A stretch of 64,000 nucleotides of DNA from Minwuia sp. (lineage in GTDB: Bacteria > Pseudomonadota > Alphaproteobacteria > Minwuiales > Minwuiaceae), in assembly GCA_029210175.1 (NCBI GenBank), contig JARGPL010000035.1, positions 38,465 to 102,464 on the forward strand, in the 5' to 3' direction. Below are positions 1 to 8,740 of this stretch, piece by piece. Below the pieces are notes generated by a model, which worked only from the letters and a program-made list of their open reading frames with translations, ran no database searches and was not told where the DNA came from. The stretch's first letter is position 1. The number at the start of each line of letters is the position of its first letter. A program made the translations under genes and the position numbers.

Positions 1-673
1 CGTCGGCATTGCTGCAGAACCATTTTTCCCCATACAATCGCCAGTGGTCACCTTCCTGCCGGGCAATGGTTTCCACCAGCCCGACATCGGAGCCACCGGC
101 CTTTTCCGTCATGAACTGGGAACAGCGCAACATGGTGTCCGCGTCCTGCACCGCAATCCGGTCCGCGAACTCGCGCTGGATCATGTCATCACCGAAACGG
201 CGCAGCATCGCCAGACCGGTGTCGGTCAGGCTGATCGGGCACATCAGACCGAACTCCGCCTGCACGAACAGATAGGTGAAGGCATATTTCGCGATGGGGG
301 GTACGCGGTCGGGCCAGTCGAGCACACCATCGTCATGGCTCATCACATGCAGGCCGAATTCCGTGAAGGCGATCCGTTCCATCTCCCGATAGGCCGGGTG
401 GTGTTCGATCCATTCCACGTCCCGCCCGAAACGATCCCTGTGATGCAGCTTCGGCGGATGGCGTTCGGCAACATCGGCCAGTTCATCCAGCCGCCCACCG
501 GCGATCGCGCCCAGTCGCTGCAGGTGCGGCCACATGTGCTCACGCAGATCCTCAGGACAATAGACCTGCAGGACCGATTGCAGAGCATGATCGATCTCGA
601 AGAAGTTCTGCCCGCGAACGTCCGTGGCCACCTTTGCCGAACTGATGCTTGTGTCGATGACTGGCGCGTTCAT
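1..673 (-). CDS. Acyl-CoA dehydrogenase family protein, AidB-like (partial, 3' end outside window)
   Basis: About 224 N-terminal residues are present; the gene runs off the left edge. Starting at the ATG whose complement is at 671-673, the product begins MNAPVIDTSISSAK and is preceded by a GGGGAG ribosome site. It carries the flavin-binding acyl-CoA dehydrogenase signature FMTEKAGGSDVG near residue 190, and an upstream stretch (RDRFGRDVEWIEHHPAYREM) that resembles the helical N-terminal domain of AidB-type members. Members of the family are FAD flavoenzymes oxidising acyl-CoA thioesters; AidB-like ones are linked to alkylation response. Which substrate applies cannot be told from half the protein. 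It is divergent from the RTX gene with a 19-bp dyad between them. Confidence 0.85.
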   Translation of the reverse strand, partial: MNAPVIDTSISSAKVATDVRGQNFFEIDHALQSVLQVYCPEDLREHMWPHLQRLGAIAGGRLDELADVAERHPPKLHHRDRFGRDVEWIEHHPAYREMERIAFTEFGLHVMSHDDGVLDWPDRVPPIAKYAFTYLFVQAEFGLMCPISLTDTGLAMLRRFGDDMIQREFADRIAVQDADTMLRCSQFMTEKAGGSDVGLVETIARQEGDHWRLYGEKWFCSNAD

Positions 674-812
674 CCGGTTCTGTCGCTCCCCATTGAGTGA
701 TCCCCTGTCAAAGAATGCGACACAGACCGGTGCGGGCGCAACAGACTGCGCGCCGAGCCGTGCTTCAGGCTGTCCCGAACACGTACGGTTATGGTGTGAT
801 GCCCGTCGCCCC

Positions 813-831
813 ATGTTTCATTGTGAAACAT
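813..831. promoter_or_regulatory. Perfect 8-bp-arm palindrome, candidate operator
   Basis: ATGTTTCA-TTG-TGAAACAT is a perfect inverted repeat with a 3-bp centre, in the gap between the divergent acyl-CoA dehydrogenase and RTX genes. It lies 64 bp before the first possible RTX start and about 140 bp before the acyl-CoA dehydrogenase start. Short perfect dyads with A/T-rich arms are typical binding sites for dimeric repressors. The cognate regulator is not identified. Confidence 0.45.
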
Positions 832-894
832 CGCGTCGGATTTCAGGCTGTTATTGCTTGGTTTTCTGCCTGACGGTCCTCATCTCGGACTGGC

Positions 895-3800
895 ATGGCT
901 GTTGCGTCGCAGCATTCACCAGTTTTTCATCTGACCGTGGCTTCTATCTGGTTCACGGTCGCGCAAGCAGAGTGGAGGCCCGGCTTGGCCAACAAGGACC
1001 TCATCGGTGGCAATGTCGACGCAGCGTTCTCGTATGCGACCGACAAGAATGTGAACACCAGGGACGGCAAGGTCCGGGTTCACGAAGCCGATGTCGCGTC
1101 CAGGTCCGTCAGCAAGCTGCGTATCGAGGCCGAGAATGACAAGGACCCTCAGACGCTGGATCCGGGCGAGAAGATCAATTTCAGCTTCGTGGATGAGCGT
1201 GGTCAGACGATCAGCGTCAGCGACGCCAGGGTTGGTCAGTCGGCCAGCAGTGACGGCGCGGAAGATTCGGGCTTCCTGACAGCGGCCGGAAAGACTGCTG
1301 GCGGGGAAAAGATCGCTCTGTTGCTGGCATTCGATCTGGAAGGATTCGAGGCCGGGCATGCGTTCTTTGCACGCGATTCCGATGCGGAGAAGGCAGGCGC
1401 AGGCGAGGAGTCGGTTTCCATATCTTCCTTGGGAGCGGACCCGTCAGAAGCACCTGCCGACGACGATGCGGAGCCGCAGACACTCAACCGTGACCGCGGC
1501 AACCAGGCGTCGCGGACACGCGATGAAGATGAAACAGACAGCAGGGTTGGCCCCGACGATCAGGAGGTCGTTTCGCGCGGCTCCAGTCGAGGCACACTGA
1601 CACAGGACCGTGGCAACAGGGTCGGACCGACAAGGGACGAGAGTGAAATGGCCAAGAAGCAGGACGATGCCGAAGAGACCGAGACCCGCGTGCCCAGTCG
1701 TGACCGTGGCAACCGCGTCGGGCCCGTAAAGGACGACAAGGAAGACAAGAAGGCGCAGGAAGAGGCCGAGAAGGCCGAGAAGGAAGCGGAAAAGAAGGCC
1801 AGGGAAGAGGCTGAGCAAGCCGAGAAGGCTGAGAAGGACGACAAGGGTGCCGACAGTGTCAGTGGCCGGGTCGATGCGACCTTCTCCTACGCCACTGGCG
1901 ACAACATCGATGCCAAGGATGGCAAGGAAAAGGTCCACAAGGCGGACGTGGACTCTGGATCCGTCAGCAATCTGAGGATTGTCGCGGACAACGACAAGGA
2001 CCCGCAGACACTTGATTCGAAAGAGAAGATCGACTTCAGCTTCACTGACGAGAATGGCGCGAAGGTCGAGGTCTTCGATGCGAAGATCGGTATGTCCAAC
2101 AGCCAGAAAGGCGAGCCGGATACCGGCTTTCTGACCGCCGTCGGCAAGACAGCAGCAGGCAAGGAAGTCGCATTGCTGCTGACCTACGAGATAGCCGAGT
2201 TCAAGGCCGGGCAGGCGTTCTTCACTGATGACAAGGACGCCGAGAAGGGCGGCCTGGGCAAGAAATCAGTGTCCATCTCGACCCTCTCCGAGACCGGGGA
2301 CGAAGATGAAGCTCAGGAACTGACCGGCGATTACCAGAACAATCTGATCGACGGCAAGGGTGGCGACGACACCATCAGCGGCGAAAGCGGCGACGACACC
2401 CTGCTGGGCGGTGACGGCAACGACGACATCAAGGGCGGCAGCGGTGCGGACAGCATTGATGGCGGCGCAGGCGATGACAGCCTGAGCGGCGAGTCACAGG
2501 ATGACACGGTCTCCGGTGCTGCTGGCAATGACCAGATCAGTGGCGACAGCGGCGCCGACAATCTCTCGGGCGGTGAAGGCGATGACACGATATCCGGCGG
2601 CTCTCAGGATGACCTGATCGACGGTGATTCGGGTAACGACGACCTGCGCGGTGACAGCGGCAATGACACGATCAGGGGTGGTGACGGCAACGACACCATC
2701 GATGCCGGTTCCAACAATGATGAAGTTGACGGTGGCGCGGGTGATGACAGCATCACCAGCAACGATGGCAACAACACCCTGTCGGGCGGCGACGGTGCGG
2801 ATACCATCTCCGGCGGTGCCAACAATGACCTGATCGATGCCGGGGCGGGCGATGATGTGGTCAACGCCGGTACCGGCAACGACACGATCAGCGCCGGGAC
2901 GGGCAACGACACGCTTTCCGGTGGCGAAGGCGACGACCGGTTCATCGTTGGCGAAGGCAGTGGTGCGCTGTTTGGCGGAGGCGGCAACGACACGGCGGAC
3001 TTCTCTGGCGTCGAAGGCGCGATTCATGACGAGGAAGCTGGCACGGTCACGGTCGGGGATCGGGTCTATACCCTGGATGGTATCGAGAATGTGGTCGGTG
3101 CCGAAGTGCCGGTGGAGAAGGATCCGCTGTTCACGGAAGGCAGCAATCTGGTCGATTTTGATGCGATCGACCCCGAGGATTTCCTGGCGGGCACCACGGA
3201 CGCCGCGCTTGGCGGTGATGACACGGTATCACTTTCGGATCGTGAAGGTGGCAATGCGCGGATCTTCGCTGCTGGTGCAGGCAACGACCAGATCACGGGC
3301 CGCAGCCAGGATGATGAGGTCCTGGGTGAGGCCGGCAACGACATCCTGATCGGTGGTGCCGGGGGTGACACGCTGGACGGCGGCGATGATGACGACACCC
3401 TGCGCGGGGATGACGGTGCTGACAGCCTGGTCGGTGGAGCGGGCGCGGATCTGCTGCGTGGTGGTGCCGACGCGGACATTCTGGCGGGTGGTGACGGCAA
3501 CGATGAAGTGCGCGGTGATGACGGCGATGACACCATCGATGGCGGTGCGGGCAACGACAACCTGCGCGGTGACCTTGGTCAGGACGAACTGACCGGTGAC
3601 ATCGGTGACGACACCCTGTTTGGTGCGGGCGGCGATGACATTGTTTCCGGTGGTCTCGGCAACGATCTGGTGCAGGGCAATTTCGACAATGACCTGCTGT
3701 TCGGCGGTGAAGGCGATGACACGCTGAACACCGGTGGTCAGGACGACACGGCCTATGGCGGTCTGGGCAACGACAGCCTGATCGGCTTTACGGGCAAGGA

Positions 3801-5283
3801 CAGCCTGGATGGCGGCGATGGCGATGACAGCCTGCGCGGGGACATTCATGACGACACGCTGATCGGTGGTGCGGGGTCCGACAATCTGCGCGGTGGCATC
3901 GACAATGATCAGCTGTTTGGCGGCGACGACGCCGACTTTGCCGACGGTGAGGACGGCGACGATCTGGTTGACGGCGGCGAAGGCGACGACACCGTGCGCG
4001 GCGGCGATGGCGACGACACGATCGATGGCGGCAGCGGCAACGACAAGGTGCGTGGCGGCGGCGGCAATGACCAGATCACGGCGGGCCTCGGTGATGATTT
4101 CGTGAATGCCGATTCCGGTAACGACCTGGTCGACGGCGGGGCCGGCAATGACACGCTGCACGGCCTTGGCGGTTTCGACACCATCGATGCGGGTGAAGGC
4201 AATGACCTTGTTCGCGGCGGCCACCTGGATGATGTGATCTCAGGCGCGGCAGGTGATGACACGCTGGAAGGTGAGTCGGGTGATGACACGCTGGATGGCG
4301 GCGAAGGCACGGACGAACTGCGCGGCGGTTCCGGCAATGACGCGATCTTCGGCGGCCTTGGTGACGACTTCGTGCTGGCCGGTGAAGGCAACGACTTCGT
4401 TCAGGTCGGTGACGGGGCCGATGAGGCATTTGGCGAAGGCGGTGCGGATACGCTGATTGGCGGTGCCGATGCCGATACCCTTGTGGGTGGCGGCGGCGCC
4501 GACGTCCTCGAGGGCGGTGGCGGCGGTGACTTCCTCGACGGCGGCATCAACAAGGACACGATCAACGCCGGTGATGGCGATGATGTGGTGTTCGGTGGCT
4601 CCGATGATGATGTGGTCGATGCGGGTCTGGGTGATGACTTCGTCAATGGCGGTTCGGGCGATGACAGTGTGATTGCCGGTGACGGCGATGACATGGCGTT
4701 CGGCAGCAGTGGCCGCGACACGCTGGACGGCGGTGCGGGCAATGACACCCTGGGCGGCGGCATCAGTGCCGACCTGCTGCGTGGCGGTGCCGACGATGAC
4801 GAACTGCATGGCGACGCCGGGTTCGACACCTTGTTCGGTGACGACGGGTTCGACCGTCTGCTGGGTGACAGCGGCGACGACCAGCTGTTTGGCGGTCTGG
4901 GCGACGACACGCTGGAAGGCGGCCTTGGCGACGACCTGCTGGACGGCGGTGACGGCTTCGACACGTTCCTGGTCAAGGCGGGCACCGATGGTTCATCCAA
5001 CAATGACATCATCAACGACGTCGATACCGGCAACCGCCTGATCCTTGAGGGGTCCAGTGGTGGTCTGGAACTGGACGACGTCGATTTCGTCGACAATGGT
5101 GATGGTAGCTGGACCGCCAAGTTCCCTGACGGCGCAGGCTCAGTCACCTTCGACGAGACCGTGGTGACCCAGATCGACCTGTCCGACGGGCTGGGTGGCG
5201 TCAATGCCTCCATGCTCTACGACTCCGGTCGCGGCGCTTACGAGGTGTTCGACGAAGAGAACAACCTGCTGTTCCTGATGTAG
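895..5283 (+). CDS. Giant RTX (hemolysin-type calcium-binding repeat) protein with duplicated N-terminal domain
   Basis: 1462 residues from the ATG at 895. A TTG at 985 has a better ribosome site (GTGGAGG, 6 nt upstream) and would remove a 30-residue leader unrelated to what follows, so the true protein may be 1432 aa. Architecture: domain A (about 31-180) and domain A' (about 321-466) are clear copies of each other (shared DAxFSYAT, NDKDPQTLD, DxGFLTAxGKTA, SVSIS). Between them lie three spaced DRGN-x5-RD/KD motifs and a Lys/Glu-rich segment. From about 481 to 1356 there are many nonapeptide GGxGxDxLx repeats, interrupted near 683-786 by a non-repeat block. The C-terminus ends in a Val/Leu-rich tail (NLLFLM), as expected for a type I secretion signal. 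Calcium-dependent folding outside the cell is known for the family. No TolC, ABC or membrane-fusion genes lie nearby. Role (adhesin, surface layer or enzyme) is unknown. Confidence 0.93.
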   Translation: MAVASQHSPVFHLTVASIWFTVAQAEWRPGLANKDLIGGNVDAAFSYATDKNVNTRDGKVRVHEADVASRSVSKLRIEAENDKDPQTLDPGEKINFSFVDERGQTISVSDARVGQSASSDGAEDSGFLTAAGKTAGGEKIALLLAFDLEGFEAGHAFFARDSDAEKAGAGEESVSISSLGADPSEAPADDDAEPQTLNRDRGNQASRTRDEDETDSRVGPDDQEVVSRGSSRGTLTQDRGNRVGPTRDESEMAKKQDDAEETETRVPSRDRGNRVGPVKDDKEDKKAQEEAEKAEKEAEKKAREEAEQAEKAEKDDKGADSVSGRVDATFSYATGDNIDAKDGKEKVHKADVDSGSVSNLRIVADNDKDPQTLDSKEKIDFSFTDENGAKVEVFDAKIGMSNSQKGEPDTGFLTAVGKTAAGKEVALLLTYEIAEFKAGQAFFTDDKDAEKGGLGKKSVSISTLSETGDEDEAQELTGDYQNNLIDGKGGDDTISGESGDDTLLGGDGNDDIKGGSGADSIDGGAGDDSLSGESQDDTVSGAAGNDQISGDSGADNLSGGEGDDTISGGSQDDLIDGDSGNDDLRGDSGNDTIRGGDGNDTIDAGSNNDEVDGGAGDDSITSNDGNNTLSGGDGADTISGGANNDLIDAGAGDDVVNAGTGNDTISAGTGNDTLSGGEGDDRFIVGEGSGALFGGGGNDTADFSGVEGAIHDEEAGTVTVGDRVYTLDGIENVVGAEVPVEKDPLFTEGSNLVDFDAIDPEDFLAGTTDAALGGDDTVSLSDREGGNARIFAAGAGNDQITGRSQDDEVLGEAGNDILIGGAGGDTLDGGDDDDTLRGDDGADSLVGGAGADLLRGGADADILAGGDGNDEVRGDDGDDTIDGGAGNDNLRGDLGQDELTGDIGDDTLFGAGGDDIVSGGLGNDLVQGNFDNDLLFGGEGDDTLNTGGQDDTAYGGLGNDSLIGFTGKDSLDGGDGDDSLRGDIHDDTLIGGAGSDNLRGGIDNDQLFGGDDADFADGEDGDDLVDGGEGDDTVRGGDGDDTIDGGSGNDKVRGGGGNDQITAGLGDDFVNADSGNDLVDGGAGNDTLHGLGGFDTIDAGEGNDLVRGGHLDDVISGAAGDDTLEGESGDDTLDGGEGTDELRGGSGNDAIFGGLGDDFVLAGEGNDFVQVGDGADEAFGEGGADTLIGGADADTLVGGGGADVLEGGGGGDFLDGGINKDTINAGDGDDVVFGGSDDDVVDAGLGDDFVNGGSGDDSVIAGDGDDMAFGSSGRDTLDGGAGNDTLGGGISADLLRGGADDDELHGDAGFDTLFGDDGFDRLLGDSGDDQLFGGLGDDTLEGGLGDDLLDGGDGFDTFLVKAGTDGSSNNDIINDVDTGNRLILEGSSGGLELDDVDFVDNGDGSWTAKFPDGAGSVTFDETVVTQIDLSDGLGGVNASMLYDSGRGAYEVFDEENNLLFLM

Positions 5284-5302
5284 GCCAGTTGCGTGTGGAG
5301 GA

Positions 5303-6067
5303 TCAGTTGCCGACCGTGGCGACGACTTCCTCCACCGTGGCGCACAGCAGGGCAAGGTCGGCGGGTTCGGACAGGCGGTGGTTGCCTGCCTTGATGAAGT
5401 GGACGCGCACGTCGCGGGCAGCCAGTTTCTCGGCGATCCGCAACGAATGCTGCCAGGGCACGTCAGGATCCGCCATGCCGTGCAATAACCGCACAGGGAC
5501 GTCGATGTTCAAGGACCCGTCATCCAGCAGGTGGTTGGCACGCCCGTCCTCGATCAGTTGGCGGGTGATGACGTATCCTTCCGGATCGTACTCGGATGGT
5601 ACGCGGAGCATCCCCTCCGCCATGATCGTGGCCTGATGTTCAGGGCCGAGTTCCTCCCACATCCAGGTCGTGAAATCCGGTGCGGGCGCAATGCCGACCA
5701 GTCCGGCAATTCGCTGTGGGATGGCGAGTGCGAGTTTCAACATCACCCAGCCACCCATGGACGATCCGACGAGAATCTGCGGGCCTTCGGTCACTGCGGT
5801 AATGACGGCTGCCGCGTCCTCGGCCCAACGGCTGATACAGCCCTTGTCGGCGAAGCTGCCGGTGCTTTCGCCATGACCCAGGTAGTCGAAACGCAGGAAC
5901 GCCCGGCCGGTTTCCTGGCAATACGCTTCCAGCGCCAGTGCCTTGGTGCCACCCATGTCCGACATGAACCCGCCACAGAACACAATGCCGGGTGTCTTCC
6001 CCGTGGTATGGTGGTAAGCGATGCTCTCTCCGTCGGCTCGCGGCAGTCTTTTCGGCGCGTTCGGCAC
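5303..6067 (-). CDS. Alpha/beta hydrolase (ABHD10-like)
   Basis: 254 aa. The nucleophile elbow GSSMG places the catalytic Ser at residue 103; the acid is probably Asp200 (HGMADPDVPW) and the base His230 (AGNHRLS). An oxyanion-loop motif, FCGGFMSDMGG, lies near residue 31 and LGHGES near 63. The pattern matches the short, lid-poor ABHD10 group, which includes acyl-protein thioesterases and acyl-glucuronide esterases. The substrate here cannot be named. The gene is convergent with the RTX gene (20 bp between stops). Its start lies only 26 bp from the divergent glycosyltransferase start, so the two genes must share promoter space. Confidence 0.88.
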   Translation of the reverse strand: MPNAPKRLPRADGESIAYHHTTGKTPGIVFCGGFMSDMGGTKALALEAYCQETGRAFLRFDYLGHGESTGSFADKGCISRWAEDAAAVITAVTEGPQILVGSSMGGWVMLKLALAIPQRIAGLVGIAPAPDFTTWMWEELGPEHQATIMAEGMLRVPSEYDPEGYVITRQLIEDGRANHLLDDGSLNIDVPVRLLHGMADPDVPWQHSLRIAEKLAARDVRVHFIKAGNHRLSEPADLALLCATVEEVVATVGN

Positions 6068-6093
6068 TCTCGTCTCCTGGCCCAGTGACTTTC

Positions 6094-7278
6094 ATGACCA
6101 ACGAACCACCGATCCGGAACGCGGGCAACCCGTCTCAGACAGACCGTCCGCTGACGGTCCTGCAGGTCCTGCCCGCGCTGGTTACCGGCGGGGTCGAACG
6201 CGGTACAGTGGACATGGCTGCGGCCCTGTCGGTTGCCGGTCATCGGGCGCTGGTTGCCTCATCCGGCGGGCATATGGTGAACGAGGTGCAGCGCGCAGGC
6301 GGTGAGCACATCACCTTGCCGCTCAGATCCAAGAACCCCCTCGTCATGTGGCGCAACATCGACCAGCTGGCACGGGTGATCGCGGCGGAAAGGGTTGATG
6401 TCGTTCATGCCCGGTCACGTGCCCCGGCATGGAGCGCGCTGTATGCCTCACGCCGGACAGGCTGCCCGTTTGTCACCACTGTGCATGGTCCCTACAACGG
6501 CCAGAATGCCGTCAAGCGAGCGTACAACAGTGTCATGTTTCGCGGCGACCGGGTGATCGCGACGTCGGACTTCATCCGCCAGTACCTGAACGAATCCGCG
6601 CCCGATCTGCCCGAGGAACGCATCCGCGTGATCCCGCGTGGAGTGGACATGGCACAATTCGACATCGCGACCGTCACGCACGCACGCATGATCCAGCTTT
6701 CAGAAGCCTGGTCGTTGCCCGCAGGTGCGCCGGTGATCCTGGTGCCCGGACGTCTCGTCCGCTGGAAGGGACAGCGGGTGATGATCGAGGCACTTTCCCT
6801 GTTGAGCGACCCGGAGGCCGTGGTCGTCTTTGCAGGCGGCGATGTGGGCCATGAAGCCTACAAGCTGGAACTCCGCAGGATGGCCCAGCACCTGGGCGTT
6901 GAATCGCGGGTGCATTTCGTCGGTACCTGCCGCGACATGCCTGCAGCTTACGCACTTGCCAGCGTGGTCGCCTCGACATCGATCGAGCCGGAAGCGTTCG
7001 GTCGTGTTGCGGTCGAATCCCAGGCCATGGGGCGGCCAACAGTCGTCACCGGTATCGGTGGTGCCATGGAAACCGTTGTGCCCGACGAGACCGGATGGTG
7101 GGTGGAACCCGACAATGCCGCCGATCTGGCACGTGCGGTCGAAGTCGCCATCGGTCTGGACCAGTCAGAACGTGACGCGCTTGCCGCCCGCGCCGTCGCC
7201 CACATCAGTGCCAATTTCACCAAGACCCTGATGGGGCAGCGCACCATCGACGTCTACAATGAATTCGTCGGCGCCTGA
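6094..7278 (+). CDS. Glycosyltransferase family 4 protein
   Basis: 394 aa from the ATG at 6094 (MTNEPPIRNAGN). An in-frame start exists at 5992 but would lie inside the divergent hydrolase gene. The N-terminal half has the GT4 donor-fold opening VLQVLPALVTGGVERG, typical of glycosyltransferases acting on lipopolysaccharide core or exopolysaccharide. The C-terminal half has a retaining GT-B nucleotide-sugar site: VPGRLVRWKGQ, then a PEAFGRVAVESQAMGRP stretch with the E-x7-E pattern and GxGGAMETV. No membrane segment, so it should act at the cytoplasmic face. The nucleotide sugar and acceptor are unknown; no polysaccharide cluster surrounds it. It ends directly next to the convergent ABC1 kinase stop. 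Confidence 0.88.
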   Translation: MTNEPPIRNAGNPSQTDRPLTVLQVLPALVTGGVERGTVDMAAALSVAGHRALVASSGGHMVNEVQRAGGEHITLPLRSKNPLVMWRNIDQLARVIAAERVDVVHARSRAPAWSALYASRRTGCPFVTTVHGPYNGQNAVKRAYNSVMFRGDRVIATSDFIRQYLNESAPDLPEERIRVIPRGVDMAQFDIATVTHARMIQLSEAWSLPAGAPVILVPGRLVRWKGQRVMIEALSLLSDPEAVVVFAGGDVGHEAYKLELRRMAQHLGVESRVHFVGTCRDMPAAYALASVVASTSIEPEAFGRVAVESQAMGRPTVVTGIGGAMETVVPDETGWWVEPDNAADLARAVEVAIGLDQSERDALAARAVAHISANFTKTLMGQRTIDVYNEFVGA

Positions 7279-8622
7279 TCAGGGCAGGGGCACATCCGCA
7301 GCGCTGAAGGCCGTTTTCTGCCGCTCGGCCATCTTGTCTACATCGAAGCCTTCGATCAGTTCGTGGAACAGCCGGTACCAGTTTATCTCCGACTTCAGAT
7401 GCAGGAACACGCCACCCAGGCCGATGGCTGCCCGGTCCATGAACACGAACTCGCGGGGGGGAGTGACACCGCCGCGTTCCTTCAATTGCCGGTGGACCTT
7501 CTCTGCCACATCCTTGCCGTAGACACCGTTGTCGTCGAATTCCTGAATGCGGCGCGGCCGGTCCTCCAGCAGCGGGGCATAGACGAACGCGGCCCAGAGG
7601 TTCAGCGTTTCGATGACGTCCTTGTTCAGCCCGCCAAAGCCCCAGCTTTCGTAGGCGTGCACGGCCAGCGCCTCGTCCCCGTCGCGCAGCGCGCAGTAGA
7701 GGTCGATGACACCCTTCACGAATTTCGGCTGGAAAGTACGAATGCAGCCATAGTCGAGCAGGCTGATCGTCTGGTCGTCGCGCACGGTGTAGTTGCCAAG
7801 GTGCGGGTCACCATGGATGACGCCGTAGTAATAGAACGGCACGTACCAGGCTCGGAACATGTTGTGGGCGATTGCATTTCGCACCTCCAGCGGTGACTCG
7901 CTGTAGGTCATCAGCCGCTGGCCATCCAGCCAGCTCATGGTCAGCAGGCGGTCGGTCGAAAGCTCGGGCACGACATCGGGCACGTGAACGCCGTCTTCAC
8001 TGGCCAGCATCTCCTGATACAGGCGCGTGTGCCGGGCCTCCAGACGGTAGTCCAGCTCCTCGCGCAGCCGGTCGCCGATTTCGGTGTGGATGTGGCTGGT
8101 GTCGATGGACTTGTCGTAGCGGCGGTAGATCGAGAAGATCAGCTTCAGCTGCCGCAGATCGGCCTCGACGGCGGATGACATGTCCGGGTACTGCAGTTTC
8201 ACGGCCAGCTTGCGTCCGTCATGGTCCGTCGCACGGTGAACCTGGCCAAGCGATGCTGCGGCTGTAGCCTCCCGCTCGAACTCGGCGAATTGCTTCTGCC
8301 AGCCCGGACCCAGTTCGGTTGTCATCCGCCGCTTCACGAAGGCCCAGCCCATGGCCGGCGCGTCGGCCTGCAACTGTGCCAGTTCCTGGGCGTATTCCTT
8401 GGGTAGTGCTTCCGGGATGGTGGACAGGATCTGCGCCACCTTCATCAACGGCCCCTTCAGGCCGCCAAGGGCGGCGCGCAGGTCCTGCGCATGCACGTTC
8501 CGGTCGATTTCCATGCCGAGGTAGCGTTCACCGGCCAGCTTTGCCGCCAGCCCACCGACGGAGCGTCCGACCCGCGCGTAACGCATCACCTGTCCGCCAA
8601 TGGTATTCCGGTCATTCGCCAT
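7279..8622 (-). CDS. ABC1/UbiB (ADCK) family atypical kinase
   Basis: 447 aa. The family-specific N-terminal KxGQ motif appears as MKVAQILS near residue 60, with Ala replacing Gly. Next come the Ala-rich loop (AAASLGQVHRA near 145), the VAIK-like lysine (LAVKLQYP), and the catalytic HGDPHLGNY and DYG metal motifs. Known members, UbiB in bacteria and COQ8 in mitochondria, are ATPases or kinases that support ubiquinone biosynthesis; this one may have another lipid-related role because no ubi genes adjoin it. It lacks the two C-terminal membrane helices of Escherichia coli UbiB and looks closer to ADCK3/COQ8. It is transcribed alone. Confidence 0.88.
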   Translation of the reverse strand: MANDRNTIGGQVMRYARVGRSVGGLAAKLAGERYLGMEIDRNVHAQDLRAALGGLKGPLMKVAQILSTIPEALPKEYAQELAQLQADAPAMGWAFVKRRMTTELGPGWQKQFAEFEREATAAASLGQVHRATDHDGRKLAVKLQYPDMSSAVEADLRQLKLIFSIYRRYDKSIDTSHIHTEIGDRLREELDYRLEARHTRLYQEMLASEDGVHVPDVVPELSTDRLLTMSWLDGQRLMTYSESPLEVRNAIAHNMFRAWYVPFYYYGVIHGDPHLGNYTVRDDQTISLLDYGCIRTFQPKFVKGVIDLYCALRDGDEALAVHAYESWGFGGLNKDVIETLNLWAAFVYAPLLEDRPRRIQEFDDNGVYGKDVAEKVHRQLKERGGVTPPREFVFMDRAAIGLGGVFLHLKSEINWYRLFHELIEGFDVDKMAERQKTAFSAADVPLP

Positions 8623-8740
8623 CGCGCGCGCATCCTGTGTGGTTTCCGATCACCTTACGGATATGGCAGCGCAATGGTTCAGCACCAAGGGGGCAGGGCG
8701 ACAGGTCGCGGGCCAGGGGGTGGTTGCTGGCCGCGCTGGC

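Noticed and set aside
895..985. Apparent signal peptide at the RTX start (hydrophobic leader ending VAQAE)
   Set aside because: RTX proteins leave by C-terminal signals. The leader is likely upstream DNA read through; the TTG at 985 has a better ribosome site.
3229..4224. Long antisense ORFs within the RTX gene
   Set aside because: They are mirror effects of the GC-rich repetitive sense frame; no ribosome sites or family similarity.
2335..4960. Regular short DNA repeats resembling a CRISPR or satellite array
   Set aside because: The periodicity comes from the 9-residue RTX repeats of one continuous ORF; spacers are not unique and the frame is open throughout.
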